Of a DNA stretch of 64,000 nucleotides, positions 10,603 through 21,179 are shown piece by piece. The notes beneath the pieces are model-generated. The model saw only the letters and a list, made by a program, of their open reading frames with translations. It was not told the DNA's origin and made no database searches. The translations under genes and the position numbers were made by a program. Position 1 is the first letter of the stretch. Each line of letters opens with the position of its first letter. The stretch spans positions 62,447,562 to 62,511,561 of the forward strand of contig CM047426.1 of the NCBI GenBank assembly GCA_026168455.1. The letters run 5' to 3'. The stretch is from Theocolax elegans (lineage: Eukaryota > Arthropoda > Insecta > Hymenoptera > Cerocephalidae).

Positions 10603-12434
10603 TTAAACTTAAAATCTAAACTATAAATTTTTTTTTAATTAGGTGTATCTTCTATTTTTCGCGGCCCCGGACGCGTTCGACCGAATAGGCTCGCGCTTTA
10701 AATAAAAGAAGGTTTACGCGTACTCGAATACGATTTTTATTCTTTCTTAACTTTCAGTAGAAATAATATTTACAACTACCTGAATTGCAGAATGTAGAAT
10801 AAGTAATTATAAGCATAAATGAAATTAAATTATTCCTGAATTATAATTAGTCGCGAAGTACACGTAATTGCGAGATCGCGTTAAGTTTCTGTAGAAGAAA
10901 CAGACATACAGCACAAAAAGTATTTTCAATAATATGGGAATTGTCTCTTCATATAACCTCACGATTAGTATCAGAAATATCTTTACTGTATTGCAAAGCC
11001 AAACATATTTTATTTAACACACTTCGACCATATGCACGTACCATTATATATTTTTCGAATTTTTAAATTCAACATTATTAGTATATTATACTTATACAGA
11101 AGTTTTTGTTAAAACATACTTCGTTCTTTGGATAATTAATTGCATCACTAAACCAATAACAAACGTTATTACAAGATTTACCATTAATTCATTTAACTTT
11201 TTATTTTTGCATGTGAACGATTAGAGTCTCAACGGTCTCAAGGCCATACTTTTACACTTAACAAAAATAAACTACAATCATCAAACATGTATTGCAGGAC
11301 CATAATTTAAATATGTCCTAATACCTAGACAATATACAATTTTGTTATATTGTTCTACCGCCTCCTCTCCAAGCCAGGCAGTAATATGGCATGTAAAACA
11401 ATTAAACATTGTTGGAACTCTAAGCTATACACTGGACAAAAAATAGCATCGCTAAAAGAATCTAATAACACTAGCGACCGCCAAGAACAAAACAGAGTTC
11501 TCCGTCTGAACATCTAAACAAATGAATTTCTTACGGCCAGCAAGAAAAATATATAAACAAGAGATTTTTCATTAATCAAATTCCGCATAAACAACAAAAC
11601 TATAGTCGGTTTGAGGAAATCCAAAGCCTCCAAGAAATATTTAAACGTCAATGTATCCATAGAAATAAACTTAGATTAGAAGGAACAACAGTAAACAAGA
11701 TCTAACATAGCATTAGAAACAAAAAAAACATAAATATGTCGAAGAATAAAACAACCGTGCAACATATAGCTTACTAAGACAAAAAGTCAATAATAGAAAA
11801 GAGAAGCAATTTTCATCCAAAGACTTGCTTGCTGTTTATTCCCTTACTACTAAATCCAATAAACCCTCTTCATCTCATATTCAAAATTACACGAACCTCC
11901 ATACAATGATTATCATTGAATTTTATCCTAAAAGCTGATCTAATAGAAAAGTCATTGTAAATAAATAAATAATGAGGTATATGCGAACCTAATCTAACAC
12001 AATAATGCATCGATTCCATCCCAACTCAATTTGGTTTAAAAATAATTAAAATACTAACCTAGCGCTAGATTTAAGCACACTACATTTGTAACGGAGTGAA
12101 TCTTCGCCGGGGTCTTGTTCAGATTCCAGGATTCGGTCAGGAAGGAAATTGAAATAATTATACCGTAATTTAATTATAAAAGACTAACTATATATATATA
12201 TAAAGCTAAGTTGTGTACAACAGCAAAATAAATGAAATCGCCGTTTCCCTTGCTGACTGGGATGCGAGCTTAGTCAATCTAGAATTAAATAAACAAGCAA
12301 TACTTATAAATAATAAAAAAATAAAACAACAATACTACGCGACTTACAAACTTTACAATACTACCTTATAACTAGTTTCCTAATCGGACGCAACTAACGG
12401 TTATCGTGTGTGTTCACACAGAAATACAGTTTGG
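10603..12434. other. Long stretch without a recognised gene
   Basis: AT-rich, stop-rich sequence on all frames. A GC-richer patch near 10660-10720 and a (TA)n run near 12190 stand out, but I can assign neither. No RNA gene, repeat unit or protein motif was recognised. Confidence 0.6.
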
Positions 12435-12604
12435 GATAATCCACGTGCGCTTACGAGGATACGGTTGGAATAATCCACGTGTGCTCACGAGGATACGGTC
12501 GGGATAATCTACGTGTGCTCACGAAGATACGGTCGGGATATTCCACGTGTGCTCACGAGGATACGGTCGGGATAATCCACGTGTGCTCACGAGGATACGG
12601 TCTT
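12435..12604. repeat. 34-bp minisatellite, five units
   Basis: Units start at 12435, 12469, 12503, 12537 and 12571, all 34 bp apart, with few substitutions. Most units contain CCACGTGTG, so the array repeats the E-box core CACGTG, followed by GCTCACGAGGATACGGT. There are no spacers. Confidence 0.9.
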
Positions 12605-12720
12605 CAGTCATTTGTATTCTTTACTTGGTTTTTATTATTGAGAGTTCTTTCTTTTTATCTGCAGATTGAGATGCTCTAAAATTACGTTATCGTTCTGCTT
12701 CGGCTAATTTTTGTTCATCA

Positions 12721-12820
12721 NNNNNNNNNNNNNNNNNNNNNNNNNNNNNNNNNNNNNNNNNNNNNNNNNNNNNNNNNNNNNNNNNNNNNNNNNNNNNNNN
12801 NNNNNNNNNNNNNNNNNNNN
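12721..12820. other. Assembly gap (100 N)
   Basis: Exactly 100 unknown bases, the usual placeholder for a gap of unspecified length. It directly follows the minisatellite region, so an unresolved repeat is the likely cause. Confidence 0.98.
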
Positions 12821-13460
12821 GATTTTAAATTACGGGCTTAAAATGCTAGTAAAAAGCTCTGCAAAGAATCATAATTTGTTTTTTAATATTGCCCGTGCTT
12901 TTAACCTGGTGATAAATGAATATATGATAAAATATGTACATAAATAAATATGTAGACGAATCTAGTACCGCGGCGACGTGTTGAATGAGAAATTGTTCCA
13001 AAATGGGAAACAACTAGAATGCGTCGACTCTAATTACTTCCCAAGGGGAAATGTACTTCTGGTCCGAAAAACAATTTTACGAGGCGTAAAGTGTAAAGTA
13101 TGATTTGACAGGCGAGGTCTTGTTATAAATCCCCATTACAGATATTTTGGTCGCGCAAATTTTGGTGCGAATTGCCGCCTCTTTAAATCGCCTAAATACA
13201 AGTATCAAAAATTCAATTTTGTTTTTGCTTATGAGGTATTCAACCTTTAGAGGGCCGGGGTTTTGAAAAATTTGAAAATCGCATTTTTCTATAAGAATGT
13301 GGTCTAAAGTCACTGAGTTAGAGCCAAACTTAGTTGCGATGTTGGTGAGTCAGACCCCTTACGCCTAGAGACGTATTCCGGTCCGGTACGGTAAGGCCAA
13401 ATGTTGAAATTTTCAAAATTTCAGAAAAACGTTAAAAACGTTTGGTAAAGCCAAGAGCAA
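12821..13460. other. Unassigned stretch
   Basis: No gene recognised. Near 13250 the words AACCTTTAGAGGGCCGGGG resemble the end of the small MITE at 41435 (AACCTTTAGACTGCCGGC), but no partner end is seen. The 78-codon minus frame at 13077-13313 has no recognisable motif. Confidence 0.5.
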
Positions 13461-13462
13461 GC

Positions 13463-14062
13463 ATGTTTCAAAACCCACGGACCAGACCATATATACCTTA
13501 TGTTTTTGAGGTCGCTGATTCCGAATCCGTGGTCTATTTGACCCCATAACCTCAGGGTCAAGGTCAGGTCAAGGTCAAATTTACAAAATTAACGGCAACC
13601 AAGGTTTAACAGTATACATATATGTTTTTGGAGTCGCCGAATCCGAATACGTGGTCCGTTTGACTCCATCACCTCATAGTGAAGATTATTTGAAGATAAT
13701 CGACAAAATTCTTGTAAAACAAACCAAACTTCATGCCATTTATTTTTTCTTACTATACCTTACCTTCGGCGACCCCAAAAACATATATGTATACTGTTAA
13801 ACCTTGGTTGCCGTTAATTTTGTAAATTTGACCTTGACCTGACCTTGACCCTGAGGTTATGGGGTCAAATGGACCACGGATTCGGAATCAGCGACCTCAA
13901 AAACATACATGTATACTGTTAAACCTTGGTTGCCGTTAATTTTGTAAATTTGACCTTGACCTGACCTTGACCCTGAGGTGATGGGGTCAAATGGACCACG
14001 GATTCGGAATCAGCGACCTCAAAAACATAAGGTATATATGGTCTGGTCCGTGGGTTTTGACA
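13463..14062. repeat. Inverted array of 122-bp units (foldback-like)
   Basis: The left arm carries units spaced 122 bp apart (TGTTTTTGAG at 13501, TGTTTTTGGA at 13623). The right arm carries the reverse complement, with starts at 13781, 13903 and 14025, again 122 bp apart. The outer ends (CAAAACCCACGGACCAGACC and its complement) are paired. Each unit holds two copies of TCAAGGTCA, spaced as GGGTCAAGGTCAGGTCAAGG. The arms meet at about 13700-13755. It behaves as a foldback or composite satellite; no protein is encoded. Confidence 0.85.
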
Positions 14063-14900
14063 TTTTTTTTATATTTATATTTTATTAATTTATTTGATTT
14101 CTTTTCTTTTTATTTTTCATATTTAATTGATTTAAATTGTTTAAATTAGTATCAAATGCTTTAGTGTTGAATTATTTTTAATTGAAGTAGTGAATTTTTG
14201 ATCGGTTTAGAGGGATTTAACTATGAATTGATGATTCATGAATGGATGAGTTTTAATCATAATTTTGTTTATATACTGTGTATGCTATTTAATAATAACT
14301 TGATTTTTTCTCTTTAGGCGAATGCAAAATGTGTTGTCGATGTTTAATGGTGTTGGCTGTCGTGTGCCCTAGTTGTATCGTTTGGTCGCTGACTATTTTC
14401 CTCACTTGCGTGAGATGCGAGAGCTCCCGATGTAATGCTGTGTTGCTGATGCTGGAGTCATAATCGTTGTTCGCTTGTTTGGGAACAGGATTGATCCGGT
14501 TTTGCTTAAGGATTTTATTTTGTTTATTTTTTTTTGTTGTTGCATTGTGTTGTTTTGGCTTCTTTTATTATCTGTTCTCTTATTCATTAATTATTTTTTT
14601 AGGTTGGTCTTATGGACGAGATTACAGTTTGGTGTGATGTAGAGTTCTCATCGCCTCTTCTGTCGTCAGGTGCAACGTGCTTGCTGGACCGCCGCGAAGT
14701 GAGATGCTGATGCTAATCCCCGGGTACCGTGAAGATGTATGCTGCTTTTTACTTGCGATGTATGGTTAGGTGAAGATTGCTTCTTGTGCGGATATGTGTT
14801 ATTTGTTTCGAGGCGCGTGTGAGTAGTTGTGGTTAACTGCAGTATTATTATGTGTCCGTATGATTGTCGCGCGGTTCGTGACCGCGCGTCCAATAGCCGC
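14063..14900. other. Stretch left of TE-2 with no clear gene
   Basis: AT-rich to 14300, then mixed composition. Minus-strand frames of 61 and 78 codons (14402-14587, 14666-14902) lie where a TE-2 tail or 3' LTR would be expected, but neither shows a known motif, and I find no match here to the LTR at 23857-24213. Confidence 0.5.
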
Positions 14901-15079
14901 AATTATTCGAATGTTGCTAGGGCGTGTCGTTCGTCCGTTGAGGTTTTGTTTGTTGTGATTGATTAAGTCATTGTAGTGCGTTGCTCATTGCATTTTACAT
15001 CAGCGGCTCGTTTCAACTTGTTAGCGTGCACTGTTTTCTGGTTGTTATCGTTTTTTAGTTCTACATTGTGGTTTTTCTG

Positions 15080-16110
15080 ATTGACGCGTATTATTTCGTA
15101 AGGTCCTTCGTATTATAGGTAGAATTTCTAATTTGAGGTTCTTTTAGCAAATACACTGTTTCGCCTTCTCAGAAATATTGAGTGTTTAGTCGTTTGTCAT
15201 AGTAATATTTAGATTTGTATTTGGATTGTACGAGATTCATGACTGCCATGGTTTGTAGTTGTGTTAAATTGGTTAGGAGATCAGCTGCATATTGACTGTA
15301 CGTTGGGAAGTTTTCTCTGGAAGGGAAGCTTGCTGGTGTGCGAGGCTTTTGTCCAAACGGAAGCTCGTGCGGAGTGTACCCGGTGCAGTCGTGTTCGGTA
15401 CAGTTGTAGGCGTGCTGACAAATGGGTGTCCATTTTTGCCAGTCGGTGAGCTTTTCTATGTACTTCCTTAAGTATTCGGTTAGGGTGTGGTGCATGCGCT
15501 CGATTCCACCGTTAGCTTGAGCGTGTTATGCTGTGGTGCGGTATTTACTTATTTTGAATATCTTGGCGAAATGTTCTAGTAGTCGATTTTGGAAATGGGT
15601 TCTTTGGTCTGTTATGATTGCTGCGGGTGGTCAAAAGTAGCATATAATTTTTTCTGTTAATGCTCGGGCTACCTCTTCGGCAGTTGCCGTTTTAACAGGT
15701 GTTAAAATCATATATTTAGTTAGCCAGTCTTGTGCTGAGTGTATGTATCTGTATCCGTCGTCTGTCGTTTTAAGTGGCCCGTAGAAGTCTAAGAAAATCT
15801 GTTCGAATGGAAATGATGGAGTGTTATTTATAACTAATGGTAGTTTTGTTTTTTGTCTAATTAGTTTATTTGTTTGGCATTGAGAGCATCTTAGAATGAA
15901 ATGGCGTATGTCTAGGCGCATGTTACTCCAATAATAGTCGTTGGCTATTTTAGCATAAGTTTTGTTAATTCCGCGGTGTCCACCTATAGCTGCTTCATGG
16001 TATGCTTTTATTATAGTATATCGATCAGTTGTCGCTGGGACAGGTAAATTGTTGATGTAAAGTACTGCAATTATTGGTTGCCCGGAGAATATTTGATTAA
16101 ACTGTTCTAT
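15080..16110 (-). pseudogene. TE-2 integrase (interrupted)
   Basis: The HHCC zinc site reads AYHEAAIGGHRG then CSQC. The first catalytic Asp lies in IFLDFYGPL, the second in AIITDQRTHF, and the Glu in NGGIERMHH, so all catalytic residues are present. A TGA near 15627 separates the zinc domain and first core strand (from 15631 up) from the rest, and another break lies near 15500-15525 before the 108-codon frame 15169-15495. A stop near 15166 ends the C-terminal part; a few codons resembling an SH3-like tail can be read beyond. This is the last recognisable coding piece of the element. Confidence 0.85.
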
Positions 16111-16430
16111 AAAATAGGACCATTCGCCAATGGAGAGCATAGCCAAATCTCTTATTATGGCTATACTTTTGATTTGCTTCGCAATTAATAGAGTCTTTAG
16201 ATTAGTTATGCATTTCGTTATATTTAATCTTAGCGGTCTTTCGAATTGCGAAGACGTGGATGTTTTTATATTGTGTATATGTATGTTGTTTATAGCAGGT
16301 TGGTCGTTGATTAGCTGTTCTGGATTTATGTATGCTCTTTCTGTTAGTGCTTCTTGTATTTCAGTGTTTAGTGAGACATCAGTTGTGGTTATATATGCTA
16401 AATTTTCGTGGTATCTGAAGGGATGTTGGT
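16050..16430 (-). pseudogene. TE-2 macro-like domain before integrase
   Basis: Upstream of the integrase zinc site, one long minus-strand frame reads HENLAYITTTD, then a helical stretch, then QIKSIAIIRDL. It ends in EWSYFIEQFNQIFSGQPIIA and VLY. The pattern (starting strand, KSIAI strand, a Trp-helix, a final hydrophobic strand) follows the macro-like segments of TE-1 and TE-3 in the same position. The diagnostic LVTK strand is not obvious in this copy, so support comes mainly from synteny with TE-1. An active ADP-ribose pocket is not evident. The frame is open through the region, unlike much of the element. Confidence 0.4.
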
Positions 16431-16639
16431 TTATTTGTGTTAAACTTGTGAATGGGTTCGGCCTTCCGTCGTTTACTGGGGCCCAAGGTGGTTTTTCTCT
16501 TGGTGGTCTGGCATTTAGAGTGAGATATTTGTCTAGTCGTTTGTTGTAAGGTTGATTCTGCTGACTTGAATTATCGTTGTTATTGCATGAGTTTTCTTCT
16601 ATGGTTGGCTGTTGTGTTTCTAAGTGGTTCAGATTTCCG

Positions 16640-17100
16640 TTGAAATTTCCGTTGAATTGTTTGTATTATTATTTTTTGAATCGGTCGATTCAGAGTCTGA
16701 GTTATCACTTGCATTATCATGCGAGTAGACTAAGGGTTTTGCGAAAGTTTCCTTTGTTAATTGCGTTTCGTATGGTGTGAAGTGGTTGTCCCTTAAGTTC
16801 AGATGGATCATTGATGGAAACTGATTGGTGGCAATGTAGTAATAGTTTGTTTTTTGTGACAGTTCAAAGTGTACGCGAACGCTGTAATGAATGTATATGC
16901 AAATATAGAGATGCAGTTGAGGTTCTGTTGTCTCCACAAAGATTAAGTATTGGTGAATTAAGTAGTTTCTGTCTCAACTCTAATGGACCTATTTCTAATT
17001 GCGCTGCTCTGATTAGTGAGTGGAATAGACAATTTCCTGGTGGCTCGTTTGACATGTCTTCGCATATTTTTAGTTTTTTGTCCGGTTCGGTGCATTGGTC
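16640..17100 (-). pseudogene. TE-2 OTU-like cysteine-protease segment
   Basis: A minus frame starting near 17115 contains NEPPGNCLFHSLIRAAQL followed by LELRQKLL, the style of the OTU Cys-box (usually D-G-N-C-L-F/Y) and its helix. After a frame change between about 16937 and 16864, the next frame gives YYYIATNQF, MIHLNL and NHFTPYE, resembling the final strands and His-box. The Cys codon is near 17031 and the His codon near 16784, about 82 codons apart, in keeping with small OTU domains. The Asp before Gly-Asn-Cys is replaced by Pro. OTU enzymes remove ubiquitin or ubiquitin-like proteins. The intact ancestor's activity is inferred; this copy is frameshifted. Confidence 0.6.
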
Positions 17101-17325
17101 GCTTTCGGTGTACACGCTTAGTCCCAGATGGTTGACTAGCTGCGGTTGTAAGTTGATGTTAGATCTTTCAGTGGTTTGCTTATCCGTATGAGTGTTTTTA
17201 TCGCGATCCGTATTGTTCGAGTCACTCTCAAATGAGTCATAGTTGAGATTGTCAGTGTTCTCCGAGACGGGCTGAATTCTTTTACAACTTATGGATGGTG
17301 TTGTGTGTGCACTTGATGGAGAAAT

Positions 17326-18318
17326 TTATTTTGACGATTGTGGCGGTTGGTTGTTTGAACTGTGTGCGTGCGTATTGGGTGTTGTTTGGTAGCATCTATT
17401 TGGGTTGGTTAAGTCGTTGCTGTTAGTGTTAACAGATTTTTCTGGTTGACTATTTTTGGTTGCGTTAACTTCCCGTATATGTATCCACGCGTTTGATTTG
17501 CCATCAACCTCATTTTCTTCTACGTCTACGATGAAATGTGAATGCAATTTGTCGATCAATTGCGATAGTGAGTGTTGCAGCCAGGTGTTTCCTTCTTTGG
17601 TAAGGAGGTTAGGATGGTGGGTTTCTTGGATTGGTGCTTGTGCGTGATTTTTGATTGCGGTGGCTTCTATGTGAACATCCGATGTGTTGTATTTGTCGAG
17701 CTTCAACGTCTCTAGAGGGTCGATGCTTATTTGTTTATTCCCTATTTCGTTGCCTGAAGGTAGTGGGTCAGGATTTTCATTGATGGTTTTGAAACGGCTG
17801 GTTTGTGGAGTGCTCGTTGCCTGAATGCCTTTTGGTAGCTGAGATTATTTTTGGAGGTGGCTTAGTTTTTTGTTTGAAGTGCATTGACTCAAAAATTCAT
17901 CGCTCTACTTCCTGTCGCCTTCCGCTGATCGATTAGCATATTGTCTTTTCTTGGCTATGGATTGAGCTAGAATTTCTTGAATGCTGGTTCTCTCGGCAGA
18001 TCCTAGTCGGTATGTTGATTTACCTCTTGATTCAAGTTTTAGGTTGGTTAGTATGCAGTCAAACAGTGATGTGTCCCTATAGTCGAGTGTATATAAGTTT
18101 TTGCTGTTTGGTAACAGTGTAAGCCATTGAATGAGTATTTCCTTGTCGTTCGGGAAAATGTCTCGTTTTACGAGGCATAGGAAGAATCCTTCATCATGGC
18201 TCCTAAGTGCTAGGGCCTCTTCTTCTGTATATATAGGTGATTCATCCAGAATTCTTCTTCTCGCTGTATTTGGGCGTTGGAAGTAATCTGGATTTAATTT
18301 TCCATTTTGTGGTTCCAT
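17326..18318 (-). pseudogene. TE-2 pol linker frames of unknown function
   Basis: Two minus frames between RNase H and the OTU-like segment. 17905-18318 (137 codons) is mixed helical, with FFLCLVKRDIFPNDKEILIQ and a basic end. 17326-17706 (126 codons) has a central folded-looking part (HSLSQLIDKLHSHFIVDVEE) and an Asn/Thr/Pro-rich tail. Neither matches a family I know. Stops between them mean they are pieces of what was probably one polyprotein linker. They could belong to the OTU unit as N-terminal extensions, but that is conjecture. Confidence 0.4.
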
Positions 18319-18399
18319 GGGTTGGTTATTTTGTGTATTTTGCTAGGAGGCCCTAGCGATAAGTAGTTTTGTGGGTTTGATGTCCTGTTCCGGTATGTT

Positions 18400-20273
18400 G
18401 TGTGGTTCCTGTTCATTGGCTAGTTTGTATAGTTGAGCCCTAGGCAATTCCAGATTGATTTGGCCCTCTGTTATGACGGGATTTCTAGACAAGGCGTCGG
18501 CATTGCAGTTTTTGTCTCCTGATCGGTATATTACGTCGAATTTGTAGCTTTGGAGAGATTTAGTCTGTTGTCTTGTTCTCTACTTTATTTTATTATTCTC
18601 TATTGCCTTTAGTCTATTGAATCTAAGATCTGGTTTTTTGGTTAAGTGAAAATGCTTAAGAGGCTCATGGTCTGTGATAAGGGTGAATTTTCTGTCGAAT
18701 AAATAGTGTCTGAATTGGTCCTTGGCGAAAACTACTGCGAGTAGTTCTTTGTCGTAAGTAGGGTAATTGAGTTCACTGCTGTGTAGATACCTTGAGGCGT
18801 ATGCGCATGGACGATCCTTGCCGAGTTCTCCCTGACTTAGAATGACTCCGATAGCATAGTCCGAGGCGTCCGTTGTTACTATAAATGCGTTAGGTCTGGT
18901 GCTTCCAGGATGGGGTTGCTGCACAGCATGTCCTTGAGGAACTTGAATGTTTTTGTTTGTTGTTCGCCCCATATAAATGGTTCGCCTTTTCTGAGTAGTT
19001 TAGATAATGGTTGAGCGATTTTGGCGAACCCTTTTATGAATCTTCTGTAGTATCCTACGAATCCGAGCCATTGTTTAACTTTTTTCGCGCTGGTGGGTTG
19101 AAGGTAATTTCTTACTGCGACTACTTTTTTGGGATCGGTTTTAATGCTGTCACTGCCTACTATATGTCCAAGTACACTTGCTTCACTTTTTAGAAATTGG
19201 CATTTTTTTGGTTTGATTGTTAGGTTTGCGTCGACGATTCGCTTTAGTACTCTTCTAAGACGTTTGAGGTGTTCCTCTAATGTCTGTGCGTATACCATTA
19301 TGTCATTTGGGTAGATTTGAATTTCTTCAGCTTGTAATCCTGCCATAGCTAGCGAGATTGCTCTAGAAAAGGTGGCCGTGGTGTCCTTTAAGCCCACAGC
19401 CATTCTTTTATACTGTAGATGCTGTTGGCCGTATTGATCCATTGCAGCGGAAAATGCGGTGTAGGATGCGGAATCGGGATACATTTCGATCTGATAGAAT
19501 CCTTGTTTAAGATCCATGACTGTAATCAGATTTGCCGATGCTAGACTTTCTAGGATGTCACTCGTGAAGCGTAGAGGATGGCATGTCCCTATGGTTGCTT
19601 TGTTCAGCTGTCGCAAGTCAGTGACCAGTCTCCATTTTTTGTTTCCTTGTGCATCAGGTTTTTTTGGGACTATCCACATGGGTGACGAATAATTGGAGAT
19701 GGATACCTCTACAATGTTTTGATTCAGAAGTTTACCACTTTCCTTTTCCATTTCTTCTCTTAACGCTGGTGGGTATCTATACCTCTTGGATTTGACGGGC
19801 TCGTGTGTTGATAGTTGAATAGAGTGTTGAAGGAGGTGTGTTGGTGGCAGGGGTTCCCATTCTAGGCCGAATGCACCTAGATATTCGTTAATAATTTGTC
19901 TAACATGCTCGATTTCTTCTTGATTTAGGCCTTGGAGGTCCGCTATTTGCAGGATTTTTTCCACCCTTTCATTCCTCTTGTAGTCATTATGTAGTAACAT
20001 TTCATTTAAATCAAGTATTTCTATGTTAGTACTTCGTTTTGGTGTTTCGCTGAGAAGGCGTCTAGTGCATGCTCCTTGAGAGTATTCTTTTGTTAAATTG
20101 CCGTCCTTTTCGGCTTCTGGTGTGGACCGGGGTTTGGATGTTTCGCAAGAAATGAGGCTCACAATTGGTGTTTGTATGTGTATCATTTTTTCTGTTGTAT
20201 TAATGCATTCGGCGAATATGCGACCTTCGTGATTTTCGGCGACAAAATTGCCGAACAGGATACCATGTTTCAC
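18400..20273 (-). pseudogene. TE-2 reverse transcriptase and RNase H
   Basis: A 464-codon frame (18879-20273) gives a nearly full gypsy RT: KRYRYPP, WIVPKKPDAQGNKKWRLVTD, LITVMDLKQGFYQIEM, and the thumb GFVGYYRRFIKGFAKIAQPL. The active site reads IYPNDIMVY, with Asn at the first of the two catalytic Asp positions. RNase H follows in another frame (18580-18972), with TTDASDYAIG, YDKELLAV and LITDHEPLKHF all present, then NADALSRNP near 18480-18505 after further breaks. The RT active-site change alone would abolish polymerisation. The frame change lies in the 18879-18972 overlap. Confidence 0.9.
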
Positions 20274-20303
20274 GTGGGTTAGTGGAAACCAACCGACTTT
20301 TGT

Positions 20304-20770
20304 TTAGTTATTCGTTGTGCGTGCTTGAAATACTCTTCTCATGCGAGCAGGAATTTCTATTGTTTCTTCGGCTGCGAAGGAAATTGTTTGATTCCCTAAT
20401 CGTACTTCTTTGGAGAAGGCGTCAATTACGCCTGAATGCTTGCTTAATAAGTCCCAACCGTGCAGCCCGTTCGTGTCGATGGGAAAGTTATTTGGTACGA
20501 CATGTAATTGACATGTGATACCTGCTAATTTAATTTTCGCTTTGCCGATAGTATGCGAGATTCCTTTGGTGACTCCCTTGATTTCAAGAGTTTCTGTTTT
20601 ATTTATATACATGCTAGGTCTCAGTGCTTGTTGTTTTATTATTGATATGTCAGCTCCTGTGTCTGTGAAGAACTTTGTTTCGCCTTCGATCAGCTCTTCG
20701 CCTTTTAACTTGATTATAGGGGGTTGTCGGCCTGTATGTAAAAATTTTATAATTGCCGATTTTGTTGATG
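20304..20770 (-). pseudogene. TE-2 retropepsin
   Basis: The minus strand encodes FFTDTGADISIIK near 20640-20680, the intact aspartyl-protease D-T-G loop. About 100 codons follow, with NNFPIDTNGLHGWDLL matching the second conserved motif (hydrophobic-hydrophobic-G-x-D-hydrophobic). It sits between the Gag frames and RT, as usual for Ty3/gypsy. The first Met of the open frame is downstream of the active site and is not a real start. A single domain only, unlike TE-3. Confidence 0.85.
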
Positions 20771-21179
20771 GTAAGGGTGTGGGAGCTCCTTCATCTTGGC
20801 GCTCGGCGCTAGAGGACGGCGACGAGCGGGTTTCTAGTTTAAATGTTTGGTATCATAACGATTGTGGTAATTTTGGGTATTTGAAGTGCGATTGTAGGAG
20901 TTGCCTTTGTTGTATTGTGATCTTCGAGTATCTGTAATGTGTCGAGGTTGTCGATCGTCGCGACCGAAATCTCTTTCATTCGGCCGATCATATCTATTGT
21001 GGTTTTTGTTAAAGTCTGTTCTGAGTTGCCTGTATATCGTGGTGTGCGGTGCATATTGGTATTGCGTTCGAAACGCGCATTACTCGTTCGATTCCATTCT
21101 GGATAGTTGGATGACTTGGGTTTGCTTTGATTTTCGTTTGGATTATAAACGATTTTATTGGTGCGTATGTTCCATTTTA

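Noticed and set aside
12435..12604. CRISPR-like look of the 34-bp repeats
   Set aside because: The units are contiguous, with no unique spacers, and the genome is eukaryotic: a minisatellite.
12711..12947. 78-codon frame spanning the N gap
   Set aside because: Its frame is an artefact of reading through unknown bases.
14402..14902. Env or 3' LTR of TE-2
   Set aside because: No glycoprotein motif, membrane segment or match to the 23857 LTR was found there.
16130..16549. 139-codon plus frame
   Set aside because: Antisense to the TE-2 macro-like coding region; a shadow.
20515..20937. 140-codon plus frame
   Set aside because: Antisense to the TE-2 protease and Gag end; a shadow.
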